Source: Paenibacillus sp. MMS20-IR301
Lineage (GTDB): Bacteria; Bacillota; Bacilli; Paenibacillales; Paenibacillaceae
Direction of reading: 5' to 3'
Length of the DNA stretch: 64,000 nt
NCBI RefSeq assembly: GCF_032302195.1
Contig: NZ_CP135275.1
Location: forward strand, 1,922,001-1,986,000
The position numbers and the translations under genes are program-made. Positions 43,938 to 52,186 of the stretch are shown here, piece by piece (position 1 is the stretch's first letter; each line of letters starts with the position of its first letter). A model generated the notes under the pieces. That model saw only the letters and a program-made list of their open reading frames with translations, ran no database searches and was not told where the DNA came from.

Positions 43938-46900
43938 TCAGAAGCGGATCGTCAGCAAATCTCCATATGCCTGCTCCGGAACCTTAAGCTCCGAGAGGAT
44001 AAAGAACTGCGGCTTACCGAATAGGGAGCGGCCGTCCTTAAGCTGCAGCGGCTCAATGGCATAGGAGAGGATAGCATGCGTATTGGCCATCAGCGCTGTA
44101 CCGGAAAGATCGGGTTGTGTCAGCACCGTCAGCCGTTCTTTCCGCTCCTTAGACCCGTATTGTATCAACCCGTTATGGCTTTTTACGCCAAGCTGTACTT
44201 TTCCTGCCTTGTAGACCAGCTCATCTCCGCTGCTGTTAGTGATGTACGCCCGGCTGTCTGTGAGCACTTCTGCTGCATGGTAGAAACCCGAGGTCTCCAG
44301 CTTCAGATCATACATCGGCGCTCCGGCGTTCAGTTCGGCCTGAACAACAGAGACCAGCACAGGCACACCAGGGAGCAGCAGGTAATATTGATGCAGGGTC
44401 AGTCCCTTGAACTTGGGATTATGCTCGAAGGTTACACTCACCCGTAAGCCTGACCACAGATTCCCTTTATTGTCCCGTAATTCGGCAAAAGCAGCTGCCC
44501 GCGGCTCCTCCAGCAGACCGCGCGGAGAAGTATCTTCAGGGAAGGACCCGAGTCCGCCGATCCACGGATTCCACCAGGATTTGGCTACCGGCTGCGGGAA
44601 GGAGGAGTCCAGCCACTCATGGCCGTGATGCTTCAGGGAGAACAGTCCTGCCGAGAAATCACTGCTCGCCTGGATCTGCAGGACTCCATTATCTGCCGAT
44701 AATACTTCAGCCTGCTCCACTTGCAGCTTCTGCTGCAGAACCGGCTGCCCTGCAACCGGAAAGATCAGGAACGGTACAGCCAGCTCATATACATCCATGT
44801 CCAGGCGAAGGCTGATTATATCGGCTTCCGGATTCGCGGAACGCGTCAACGGGATACTGATCTCTGCTAATCTGTCTTCGCTATCCACGTTAATGAACCG
44901 TTCCGCTATACTGCCAGCCAGGGATACCGCATGAATCTCCCCGTCCAGGAAGCTGTTCTTCTGCTCCAGCAGCCGGGCTTCCAGTTCTCCGCTGACAAAC
45001 GGATTGCCGGCATTCAGGCTGACTGTCAGCGGCTGCGACAGCTTCTGCTCCTGCGTGCTGCCCTGAAGCAGCGCATAGTCACGGAAGTCCTGCCATTTAC
45101 TCCAGGTCCCGAGCGCAAGCCGCAGCGGCTCTGTCACTACGGTGCTTCCGGCTGGAATTCTGCCAAGCTGATGCTCTACGGCATGCTGCCACGAATCCTG
45201 AATCAAGGCTAATCCGGCGGGCCAGGTTAATCCGATAGCGTGTTCCTTGTGTGCTGTAAACATCCAGTTCTCCGTAAATTTATCCACCGTCCAGTAATCC
45301 GGAACTCCGGCCTCAGCCCCTCTGCTTAAATCCATGTACTCCCCGTTATAAGGGAGAACCGCCCCGGACAGAGGGAATTGGAAGCTTTCCATGAGGACCA
45401 GTTCCGCTTCCTGCGCTGTTTCCAGCCCGTTATGCAGCTTGAAATGCCGGCTGAACAGGCCGCTGCCCTGCAGCTTGATTACCATCGTCAGCTGAAGTCC
45501 TTCTCTGCCGGTGATATTATATTTAGCTTCAAGCACCATGGCCCCATGCTCTTTATACTGCTGCACATCAAGTGCCGTCTGTTTGCTGAATGCGTTCGAA
45601 TACGGCAGGCCTGCCTTGGGGTACGGGAGGCTGATTGCTTTTTTCCGGCCGCTTACAAGCGTAATTGTATTCGTGGATTTATTCAGATAAGCTGTATGCT
45701 TACCGCTGCTGATGATCCATTCCTTATCCATATTACCGCCGAAGGCCGCAAGTGCGCCCGGGAAGACCAGACTTAAGTTCTGCTGAAGAACTGCAGATTC
45801 TGCACCGTCCAGCACTTTGCGGATATCCGCCTGATGATGCCAAATCCCATAGTCCAGCAGCTTGGCTGCTATTGAGAGAGTCTTGCGGCCCTTGGCCGGA
45901 ACCAGCAGCTGCACAGCAGGCTGTTCAAATTCCAGCACAGCATCCGAAGACAGCTCTAATGCAAACACAGTATCAGTGCTGTATTCATTCTCCACCGTAA
46001 CATCCAGCTCAAGCTTCTCACCCGCAAACAGTGTCCGGTCCGGCAGCGCAAGCTTCACCTTCACCGGGTATTTCGGCTCAATTCCCAGCTTGAATACAGC
46101 AGGCAGGCCGTTAATCAGCAGCTCAGCCTCCACCACCGGATGTGTACGGAACGCATTCTGCTCCTCTTCAGCCGGCTGGACGAAGAAGCTGCCTTCGATT
46201 ACAGTCTCGGAAGTAACCTCACAGCTCTCATTCAGTTCAAAGCTGATTTGCGGATTGCCGGTTCCGGTAATTTGCAGCGACAAGGGGCGTCCGCTTTTAT
46301 TAACAGCTCTATAAACAACAGGATAGCTCTGCCCGAACGGCAGCTGATGCTGCACCGGAATTGCGGCCGAGATCAGATAATCCTCCGTTTCAATCAGGCG
46401 CAGCCCGCGGCCGGTCCGCTCATATTCCATAGTCAGCTGCAGGTCATCCTTGACCCATTCATATGTAAAATAATCGAACCCGTCTTCCTTCCGCCCGTCC
46501 GGCTGGACCACAATCTTCCGGGTGCTGTCGTTATACCAGTCAATCTTCTCGAAATAAGGCTTAACCGCAGCGGTCTGCAGCACTGACGGGATAAAGTTCA
46601 TCAGATGGGTCGTTTCGTCGCGTTTTTCCCAGAAAAATCCGCTTTTCTTATAAGTCGGAACCGCTTTGACATTTCCCGGCCAGGTGTATAGATCGAGGCG
46701 CGGCCAGCCAAGCTGAATCGTCTCTTCAACAGCGCGTCTTACCAGCATTTTGCCGACCTTGCGTCCGTGATAATCAGGCCGTACATTCAGCAGCGGTATA
46801 TAGAGCGCGCCGGTATCTTCCCGGTAATGGGAAAAGCTGCAATACCCGATCACTTCACCGCCTGTCACAGCGAGAAACACCTTGAGATGACTGCTGTTCT

Positions 46901-47045
46901 GATGTTCACTTAGCACACTCTGCTCCGTGCGGTATGAGTTGTCCCCGCCCCAGCTCTCGTAGCTGCGGTTCCACATCTCGGCAATCGATTTCGCGTGCTT
47001 GTCCGGAACGTATTCTTCAATTACAATTTCCTGTGTATCCAGCAT
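43938..47045 (-). CDS. Giant fusion: GNAT acetyltransferase plus long beta-rich region
   Basis: Of 1035 residues, the first 150 or so form a GNAT domain with the acetyl-CoA loop VRPDYHGRKVGKMLV (about 88-102) and a C-terminal VPTYKKSGF. The remaining 880 residues look like consecutive beta-sandwich modules (alternating hydrophobic strands; LDVTVENEYSTD; later blocks similar to glycan- or peptide-processing beta domains), with no signal peptide and no recognised catalytic motif. GGAGGT lies before the ATG. It is the first gene of the unit with the amidohydrolase and cupin. Whether the long part is an enzyme or binding scaffold is unknown. Confidence 0.7.
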   Translation of the reverse strand: MLDTQEIVIEEYVPDKHAKSIAEMWNRSYESWGGDNSYRTEQSVLSEHQNSSHLKVFLAVTGGEVIGYCSFSHYREDTGALYIPLLNVRPDYHGRKVGKMLVRRAVEETIQLGWPRLDLYTWPGNVKAVPTYKKSGFFWEKRDETTHLMNFIPSVLQTAAVKPYFEKIDWYNDSTRKIVVQPDGRKEDGFDYFTYEWVKDDLQLTMEYERTGRGLRLIETEDYLISAAIPVQHQLPFGQSYPVVYRAVNKSGRPLSLQITGTGNPQISFELNESCEVTSETVIEGSFFVQPAEEEQNAFRTHPVVEAELLINGLPAVFKLGIEPKYPVKVKLALPDRTLFAGEKLELDVTVENEYSTDTVFALELSSDAVLEFEQPAVQLLVPAKGRKTLSIAAKLLDYGIWHHQADIRKVLDGAESAVLQQNLSLVFPGALAAFGGNMDKEWIISSGKHTAYLNKSTNTITLVSGRKKAISLPYPKAGLPYSNAFSKQTALDVQQYKEHGAMVLEAKYNITGREGLQLTMVIKLQGSGLFSRHFKLHNGLETAQEAELVLMESFQFPLSGAVLPYNGEYMDLSRGAEAGVPDYWTVDKFTENWMFTAHKEHAIGLTWPAGLALIQDSWQHAVEHQLGRIPAGSTVVTEPLRLALGTWSKWQDFRDYALLQGSTQEQKLSQPLTVSLNAGNPFVSGELEARLLEQKNSFLDGEIHAVSLAGSIAERFINVDSEDRLAEISIPLTRSANPEADIISLRLDMDVYELAVPFLIFPVAGQPVLQQKLQVEQAEVLSADNGVLQIQASSDFSAGLFSLKHHGHEWLDSSFPQPVAKSWWNPWIGGLGSFPEDTSPRGLLEEPRAAAFAELRDNKGNLWSGLRVSVTFEHNPKFKGLTLHQYYLLLPGVPVLVSVVQAELNAGAPMYDLKLETSGFYHAAEVLTDSRAYITNSSGDELVYKAGKVQLGVKSHNGLIQYGSKERKERLTVLTQPDLSGTALMANTHAILSYAIEPLQLKDGRSLFGKPQFFILSELKVPEQAYGDLLTIRF

Positions 47046-47148
47046 TACAGTTTATACCTCCTGCCACTTGCATGTTTTTACCATTATATATTAGAAGGAT
47101 CTTCCAGATAAACACCTACTTTAATTATAAAAAAACATTACCTATGCG

Positions 47149-47643
47149 CTAAGTAAAAGACAGTCTCGCGCCTACGAAGTAACCGATCGACACAAACAGC
47201 AGTGACCAGGTAAGTGCACCGGCTGTGCTGACCGCCAGATATTTTTTGAATGACATGGCACTAATGCCTGAAATATAGCTGGTCACATGCCTGACTCCCG
47301 GAATGAAATATGCGATGAAAATGGTCCAGTTCCCGAACCGGCAGAACCACCCTTTGACACTGGCAAAGCGCTTCGGCGTAAGCCCGACCCATTTGCCGAA
47401 CCGGTCCACCACCGGCTGTCCCAGCCGCAGGCCTATCGTATAGCTGATCAGCATCCCCGTCATTGAGCCTATGAAGGATACCAGAACCGCCAGTGAGAAA
47501 TCCAGCACCATCGTAGAGGTCAGATAACCGACGAACAGCATCAGCAGCTCATCCGGTACAGGCAGGCCAATAATCCCCAGTGCCAAAAGGGCAAAGATGG
47601 CGATATATCCGTATTGTGAGATCAGCTCCATAATCCATGGCAT
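47149..47643 (-). CDS. DedA family membrane protein
   Basis: The 164-residue protein has the DedA pattern GLPVPDELLMLFVGYL, GSMTGMLISYTIG and the Arg-rich FIPGVRHVTSYISG. DedA proteins act in lipid flipping or membrane homeostasis. I choose ATG 47643 because AGGAAG lies upstream with good spacing. It overlaps nothing but directly follows pssA, so it is the last gene of the regulator-kinase-pssA operon. Confidence 0.88.
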   Translation of the reverse strand: MPWIMELISQYGYIAIFALLALGIIGLPVPDELLMLFVGYLTSTMVLDFSLAVLVSFIGSMTGMLISYTIGLRLGQPVVDRFGKWVGLTPKRFASVKGWFCRFGNWTIFIAYFIPGVRHVTSYISGISAMSFKKYLAVSTAGALTWSLLFVSIGYFVGARLSFT

Positions 47644-47648
47644 GGTGT

Positions 47649-48173
47649 TCACTTCCTGTTGACGAATTTTTTGAGCGAGGGAAAGGGGATTCTGCTAATC
47701 ATTAACAGCGACAGCAGGCCCATTAACAGGATAACCAATTCCGGCTTCATCCGATCATTGCCAAGCGCAATCAGGGATAAAATAACGCCTGCCGCGGTAA
47801 TCGGCATCCCTGTGAAACCGGTCGAAGGTGCGGACAGATTATATCTCGCCAGGCGCAGAGCGCCGCAAATCAGAAAAACGATGGCAGCTAACGGCCCAAG
47901 CCACGCTGCATTCTCCAGTCTGTAGAGCAGTGTAAGAAAAGCCGGGGCCAGTCCAAAGGAAATAATATCCGCTAATGAATCCAGCTGCTTGCCGAATTCG
48001 CTGGTGCAATGAAGCAGCCTCGCCAGCAAGCCGTCCAGTACATCGCATACAGCGGCAAGCAAAATCATTAATAGTGCAAGCTCATAACGCTCTTGAATGG
48101 TAAACAGCAGGGAGATTGAGCCGAGGCCCAAATTCCCCAGTGTGCACATTGAAGGCAGAAAGTTCCATTTCAT
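47649..48173 (-). CDS. pssA: CDP-diacylglycerol-serine O-phosphatidyltransferase
   Basis: The 174-residue polytopic enzyme carries the CDP-alcohol phosphotransferase signature D-G-x2-A-R-x8-G-x3-D-x3-D in DVLDGLLAR...GKQLDSLAD. The length and FTGMPITAAG fit Gram-positive PssA, which makes phosphatidylserine for phosphatidylethanolamine. It starts 31 bases after the kinase stop, with AAGAAAGGA upstream, so the two-component pair may regulate membrane lipid composition. Confidence 0.9.
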   Translation of the reverse strand: MKWNFLPSMCTLGNLGLGSISLLFTIQERYELALLMILLAAVCDVLDGLLARLLHCTSEFGKQLDSLADIISFGLAPAFLTLLYRLENAAWLGPLAAIVFLICGALRLARYNLSAPSTGFTGMPITAAGVILSLIALGNDRMKPELVILLMGLLSLLMISRIPFPSLKKFVNRK

Positions 48174-48204
48174 ACTGTATCCATCCTTTCTTTAAAAATA
48201 AGAA

Positions 48205-49974
48205 TCAATATTGGCCGGGGTTGCCTTCAAAGGTCACATAGAAACAGACGCCGCCCGCAGTGTTTTTCACTGCATACCGGCAGCCGTGCATATCCAGAAT
48301 TACCTTCGCAATGGACAAACCCAGCCCGTTACCGCCATTCTGGCGGCTGCGTGAAACCTCTGCCCGGTAGAACCGCTCCCAGATCTGCTCCTGCTGATCT
48401 TCGGGGATAGGCTCCCCCAGATTGTGAATAGAGAACATTAGAGCTGTGTTCCGGCTCTCTATATTAATGGTTATCGTACTGCTGTCCTCTGCATGCCGGA
48501 TGGCATTGGTCAGGAAGTTGCTGATTACCTGCTCCATCCGGGCGGCGTCGGCATACAGCGGCCTTTCGTTCGCCGGAATAATGACGACCTTCAGTTCTTT
48601 TGCCTGGAGCAGATGAATCAGCTTGTCCGATACCTTCTCCGTCAGCTCGCTGAGCATGAATGAGCTTCTGCGCAGCTTGACGGTACCGGATTCCAGCTTG
48701 GCCAAGTCCAGCATATCTTTGACCAGCAGCTCCATCTTGTCCGCTTCTTCAATAATCACCTTGATATAATGGTCCTGCTTGCCCATGTTGACACCGTCCT
48801 CCAGCCCTTCGGCAAAGCCCTTAATAATACTGAGCGGTGTCTTCAATTCATGGGAGGCGCTGGCAAAAAACTCCTGCTGGATCCCCTCCATTCTGCGCTT
48901 GTCCTCCATCTCTTCAACAAGCTGGCGGTTCGCTTCCCGCAGCTCTCCGAGCGCCGCATCCAGGCTTTGGGATAAGGTGAACATGCTGCTGGACAGGCTG
49001 CCCAGCTCATCCTTTTGCCGGATCGGAGGTCCGCCGGTGAAGTCCAGGGACACCATGCGTCCCGCTATATCATTCAGCTTAATCAGCGGACGGGTGACCA
49101 GCTTGGAGAAGAAGAGCGACAGTACAAGAATCAGGATAAACCCGCCGATCCCCAGGTACAAAAAGAACCAGCGCAGCGCTTGATTCGAATCCTTCACATC
49201 CTGCAGTGAGGTTACTGTGAACAACAGTTCAATTCCCCCGTCAGCCTGCTGCACGGGCAGAACAATGACAGAGTTACGGATGCCGCTCCACGGTGCGGTC
49301 CACTCTTCCTTCAGCAGATGCAGCTGCTCCAAGTCCTCTGTCTGGGCTGCTGTAAGCGGGAACCAGTCATCAAGCGCTTCAAGCAAAATGCCTTGACGCG
49401 GATTCCAGATTCTCTGCTCCGGCAGGACCAGCTCAATTACCGTTCCGGATACAGTAGCCAGCCCGTTCATTTCGCCTTCACCTACGGTAGCTTCTCCCTG
49501 CTTCTTAATGGAGAACGGGTAGATTTGTGCATCAGCAGCCCCGTCTTCTTCATCCCGTTCGCCCTGAACAGTCACCTGGTCCCCTTCTGCAATATCTGCT
49601 GCTCTAAGGATATCGCCATACTGGTTCATAAACAGGGATAACGGAATCACCTGAAGCTTGCCGCTTTCATCCATCAGCTTCATCCGGAACGGATCCTCCG
49701 ACTTCAACCGCCCGCTAAGATCCACAATGACCATCTGCGTCTTGTTGCTCAGCATGAAGCTGACCAGCTCGCGTGAAGTCCGGCTGTTCCCCCAGGCTCC
49801 GCTGGTGTAGTCTGCTCCGAAGCTCTTCAGATGCTTTTCCACTCTGGATTCCTTCTGGTTCTGGTAGAAGCTGTCGAAGAACAGCAGCTGGCCCAGAATT
49901 ACCATGCCGTAGAAGCAGACAAAGAAGATCACCGTCATAATAAACAGCTTGAGGGTTATCCCGCGTCTTCTCAT
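48205..49974 (-). CDS. Sensor histidine kinase of the lipid operon
   Basis: The 589-residue protein has TM1 near 8-32, a large extracytoplasmic domain of about 240 residues, TM2 near 275-297, HAMP, the acceptor His in SASHELKTP (about 372), and HATPase motifs NFLTNAIRH and GNGLGLSI. Its ATG overlaps the response regulator stop (ATGA). Confidence 0.92.
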   Translation of the reverse strand: MRRRGITLKLFIMTVIFFVCFYGMVILGQLLFFDSFYQNQKESRVEKHLKSFGADYTSGAWGNSRTSRELVSFMLSNKTQMVIVDLSGRLKSEDPFRMKLMDESGKLQVIPLSLFMNQYGDILRAADIAEGDQVTVQGERDEEDGAADAQIYPFSIKKQGEATVGEGEMNGLATVSGTVIELVLPEQRIWNPRQGILLEALDDWFPLTAAQTEDLEQLHLLKEEWTAPWSGIRNSVIVLPVQQADGGIELLFTVTSLQDVKDSNQALRWFFLYLGIGGFILILVLSLFFSKLVTRPLIKLNDIAGRMVSLDFTGGPPIRQKDELGSLSSSMFTLSQSLDAALGELREANRQLVEEMEDKRRMEGIQQEFFASASHELKTPLSIIKGFAEGLEDGVNMGKQDHYIKVIIEEADKMELLVKDMLDLAKLESGTVKLRRSSFMLSELTEKVSDKLIHLLQAKELKVVIIPANERPLYADAARMEQVISNFLTNAIRHAEDSSTITINIESRNTALMFSIHNLGEPIPEDQQEQIWERFYRAEVSRSRQNGGNGLGLSIAKVILDMHGCRYAVKNTAGGVCFYVTFEGNPGQY

Positions 49975-50651
49975 TCGGCATCCTCAAACATATATCCGGT
50001 GCCGATTACCGTGCGGATGAAGCGGGATTCATACCCCAGCTTGCTGCGCAGCTTCTTGATGTGGCTGTCCACCACCCTGGAATCTCCGGCAAATTCTATT
50101 CCCCACACCCGGCTGAGGATATTGTCCCGGGAAATTACAATTCCCTGATTACGGATCAGCAGCCACAGAAGATCATATTCCTTCGGGGCCAGCTCGACAT
50201 CTGCACCTTCTACTTCAAGGCGGTGCGCCAGCGGGTTGAAGCTCGCTGAACCAAACCGGATGATTCCGGTCTCCGGCAGATGAGCGCCCTCTACCCGTTT
50301 CATCAGCGCATTCGCCCGGGCCACCAGCACCTTCGGGCTGAAGGGCTTGGTAACGTAATCATCCGCACCCAGCTCAAACCCGTGTATTTTATCATCATCT
50401 GCCGACTTGGCGGTCAGGAGGATCACCGGAATCGCCGATCTCCTGCGGATCTCCCGGCAGACGGTGAACCCGTCCATCTTCGGCAGCATAATATCCAGGA
50501 TAAGCAGATCCGGCTGAAGCGCATCGAACCAGATCAGTGCATCCTGGCCGTTATCCGCCTCGCGCACTTCCCAGCCGTCCCCGGTGAAATAGTCCGCAAT
50601 CAGCTCGCGGATCCGCAGCTCATCTTCAACGATCAGAACCTTTTTCTTCAT
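49971..50651 (-). CDS. OmpR/PhoB-type response regulator of the lipid operon
   Basis: The 226-residue protein MKKKVLIVEDE has phospho-Asp in LLILDIMLPK, Lys in YVTKPF and a winged helix (SRDNILSRVWG, HIKKLRSKLG, TVIGTGYMF). The start at 50651 is fixed by GGGAGCAC and by homology. The frame stays open upstream into the hairpin array up to 51206, but the array-encoded residues (repeating MRKTAYN and similar) are not part of a real protein. Confidence 0.92.
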   Translation of the reverse strand: MKKKVLIVEDELRIRELIADYFTGDGWEVREADNGQDALIWFDALQPDLLILDIMLPKMDGFTVCREIRRRSAIPVILLTAKSADDDKIHGFELGADDYVTKPFSPKVLVARANALMKRVEGAHLPETGIIRFGSASFNPLAHRLEVEGADVELAPKEYDLLWLLIRNQGIVISRDNILSRVWGIEFAGDSRVVDSHIKKLRSKLGYESRFIRTVIGTGYMFEDAE

Positions 50652-50747
50652 GTGCTCCCTGCTTTCAGACTCTTTATGCCTACCAGCATAACAGAGTGAT
50701 ATGTCTTTTGTGTGCCCTGGGCCGAAATTGATATACTGCGGACAATC

Positions 50748-51230
50748 GGCCCGGCGGGCCTCGCGGTGGCGCATTGTATGCGGTTTTCCGCATACAATTG
50801 GGGCCGGGGCCCTCGCGGTGGCGTATTGTATGCGGTTTTCCGCATACAATTGGGGCCGGGGCCCTCGCGGTGGCGCATTGTATGCGGTTTTCCGCATACA
50901 ATTGGGGCCGGGGCCTCGCGGTGGCGCATTGTATGCGGTTTTCCGCATACAATTGGGGCCGGGGCCTCGCGGTGGCGTATTGTATGCGGTTTTCCGCATA
51001 CAATTGGGGCCGGGGCCCTCGCGGTGGCGTATTGTATGCGGTTTTCCGCATACAATTGGGGCCGGGGCCCTCGCGGTGGCGCATTGTATGCGGTTTTCCG
51101 CATACAATTGGGGCCGGGGCCCTCGCGGTGGCGTATTGTATGCGGTTTTCCGCATACAATTGGGGCCGGTCCCTCGCGGTGGCGCATTGTATGCGGTTTT
51201 CCGCATACAATTGGGGCCGGGGCCCTCGCA
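50748..51230. repeat. Tandem array of nine perfect palindromes
   Basis: Nine identical 26-bp palindromes (arm ATTGTATGCGG, loop TTTT, arm CCGCATACAAT) start at 50773, 50825, 50877, 50928, 50979, 51031, 51083, 51135 and 51186, with a 51- or 52-bp period. The 25/26-bp GC-rich spacers (TGGGGCCGGGGCCC, TCGCGGTGGCG and C or T) vary in length and at single bases, while all nine palindromes are identical. It sits between a response regulator on the minus strand and an AT-rich gene pair on the plus strand. It is not CRISPR, since spacers are not unique. Bases 50652-51375 hold no other gene. Confidence 0.95.
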
Positions 51231-51375
51231 TAGGGATAGGGACTTGCTGCCGCTTTTTTATCTGCTCTATTATCTGTTCCACTTTTTTCTTATTCAAAAC
51301 CAATGCTATATGTTAACTGTACAGATAGCTGGATTACATTTCATGGTAAAATACACGTAACAGATTTCGGCTAAG

Positions 51376-51672
51376 GTGGTGGCAGAAAAGGTGAATCAGC
51401 AGTGGCTGGCATATCGAATATATCCAGGAGCATCCGGGACAGAGTACCGGCAATACGATTTAACAGATACAACTGAAGTTGAGCGTTTATTCGATTACTG
51501 TCAGATATTAGAAGCGGTAATTTCAAGAGCTGGTTGGAAGGTATTAATTGAATATCATAATTATCAAGGATTATATGAGATCAATGAGCGAAGCGGTTGG
51601 TTTGACTGCAACAACCTTGAAGAATTTATCTCTGAAGTGGAGTCTCACATTGATTCATTAACTGAATATTAA
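51376..51672 (+). CDS. Small hypothetical protein in AT-rich islet
   Basis: This soluble protein of up to 98 residues is acidic and rich in Tyr, Glu and Ile, with no recognised domain. GTG starts at 51376 and 51391 are both possible, neither with a perfect ribosome site. Its base composition is clearly more AT-rich than the flanking genes, suggesting transfer. It is followed 37 bp later by the EF-Tu-like gene. Its size and character would fit an immunity or antitoxin-type protein, but this is speculation. Confidence 0.6.
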   Translation: MVAEKVNQQWLAYRIYPGASGTEYRQYDLTDTTEVERLFDYCQILEAVISRAGWKVLIEYHNYQGLYEINERSGWFDCNNLEEFISEVESHIDSLTEY

Positions 51673-51709
51673 ATCAATGTTAAACTCTTCAGAACGGAAG
51701 GTGGTATGC

Positions 51710-52132
51710 ATGTTACCTCATATTGAAGCCAAAATAACATTATTTAAAAGTGATGGACAAGGAAATGGCCGGCTTACCTCTGCTTGCTCAGGCTACCGTC
51801 CGGCTCATTTAATAAAAGATGATTATTTAACAACAGGAATACATCAATACTACGGAGATGTTTTCGCTCAACCAGGTGAGACTGTGATGGGAACTATTAC
51901 TTTCATCACTCCGGAGTATTATCCTCGGACATTATGGATCGGTAAATGCATCCGAATTCAGGAGGGAGCCAGAATAGTCGGCCAAGCAGAGGTTACACAA
52001 ATTTTCAATGAACTATTGATAAAAGCTGAAGGTTTCGAAGCAGACGACAGTTTTATAGATTATTACCAGCCCGGTAATTTACTGTCTCGCCTAAAAGGAG
52101 CACTATTACAAAAAAAAGCAAAGCTCCCATAG
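51710..52132 (+). CDS. Stand-alone EF-Tu domain III-like protein
   Basis: The 140-residue protein reads IEAKITLFKSDGQGNGR at the start, SGYRPAHLI in the middle and IQEGARIVGQAEVTQIF near residue 105, patterns that match the EF-Tu C-terminal beta barrel (RPQF..., LREGGRTVGAGVV). There is no GTPase domain. It may mimic or bind EF-Tu partners. ATG 51710 is supported by GGAAGGTGG, better than the upstream frame start. It shares low GC with its upstream neighbour. Confidence 0.65.
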   Translation: MLPHIEAKITLFKSDGQGNGRLTSACSGYRPAHLIKDDYLTTGIHQYYGDVFAQPGETVMGTITFITPEYYPRTLWIGKCIRIQEGARIVGQAEVTQIFNELLIKAEGFEADDSFIDYYQPGNLLSRLKGALLQKKAKLP

Positions 52133-52144
52133 CTGGAGCTTTGC
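52110..52144 (-). terminator. Terminator of the ABC exporter operon
   Basis: Stem GCAAAGCTCC/GGAGCTTTGC followed by TTTTTTTT on the minus strand. It overlaps the last codons of the plus-strand EF-Tu-like gene. Confidence 0.85.
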
Positions 52145-52186
52145 CTTAGTGTATTAAGCATTCAAAAATATTATGAACAGCAGATG

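Noticed and set aside
49971..51206. 411-codon ORF fusing the response regulator to repeat-encoded residues
   Set aside because: The extra N-terminus is only the hairpin array read in frame; the true start at 50651 has a ribosome site and matches the family length.
50748..51230. CRISPR array
   Set aside because: Spacers are nearly identical to each other and there are no cas genes; the conserved unit is a perfect palindrome.
50680..51360. Several 173-219-codon ORFs on both strands in the array
   Set aside because: The repeat unit has no stop codon in any frame, so long ORFs arise without coding pressure; the products are the same residues in shifted frames.
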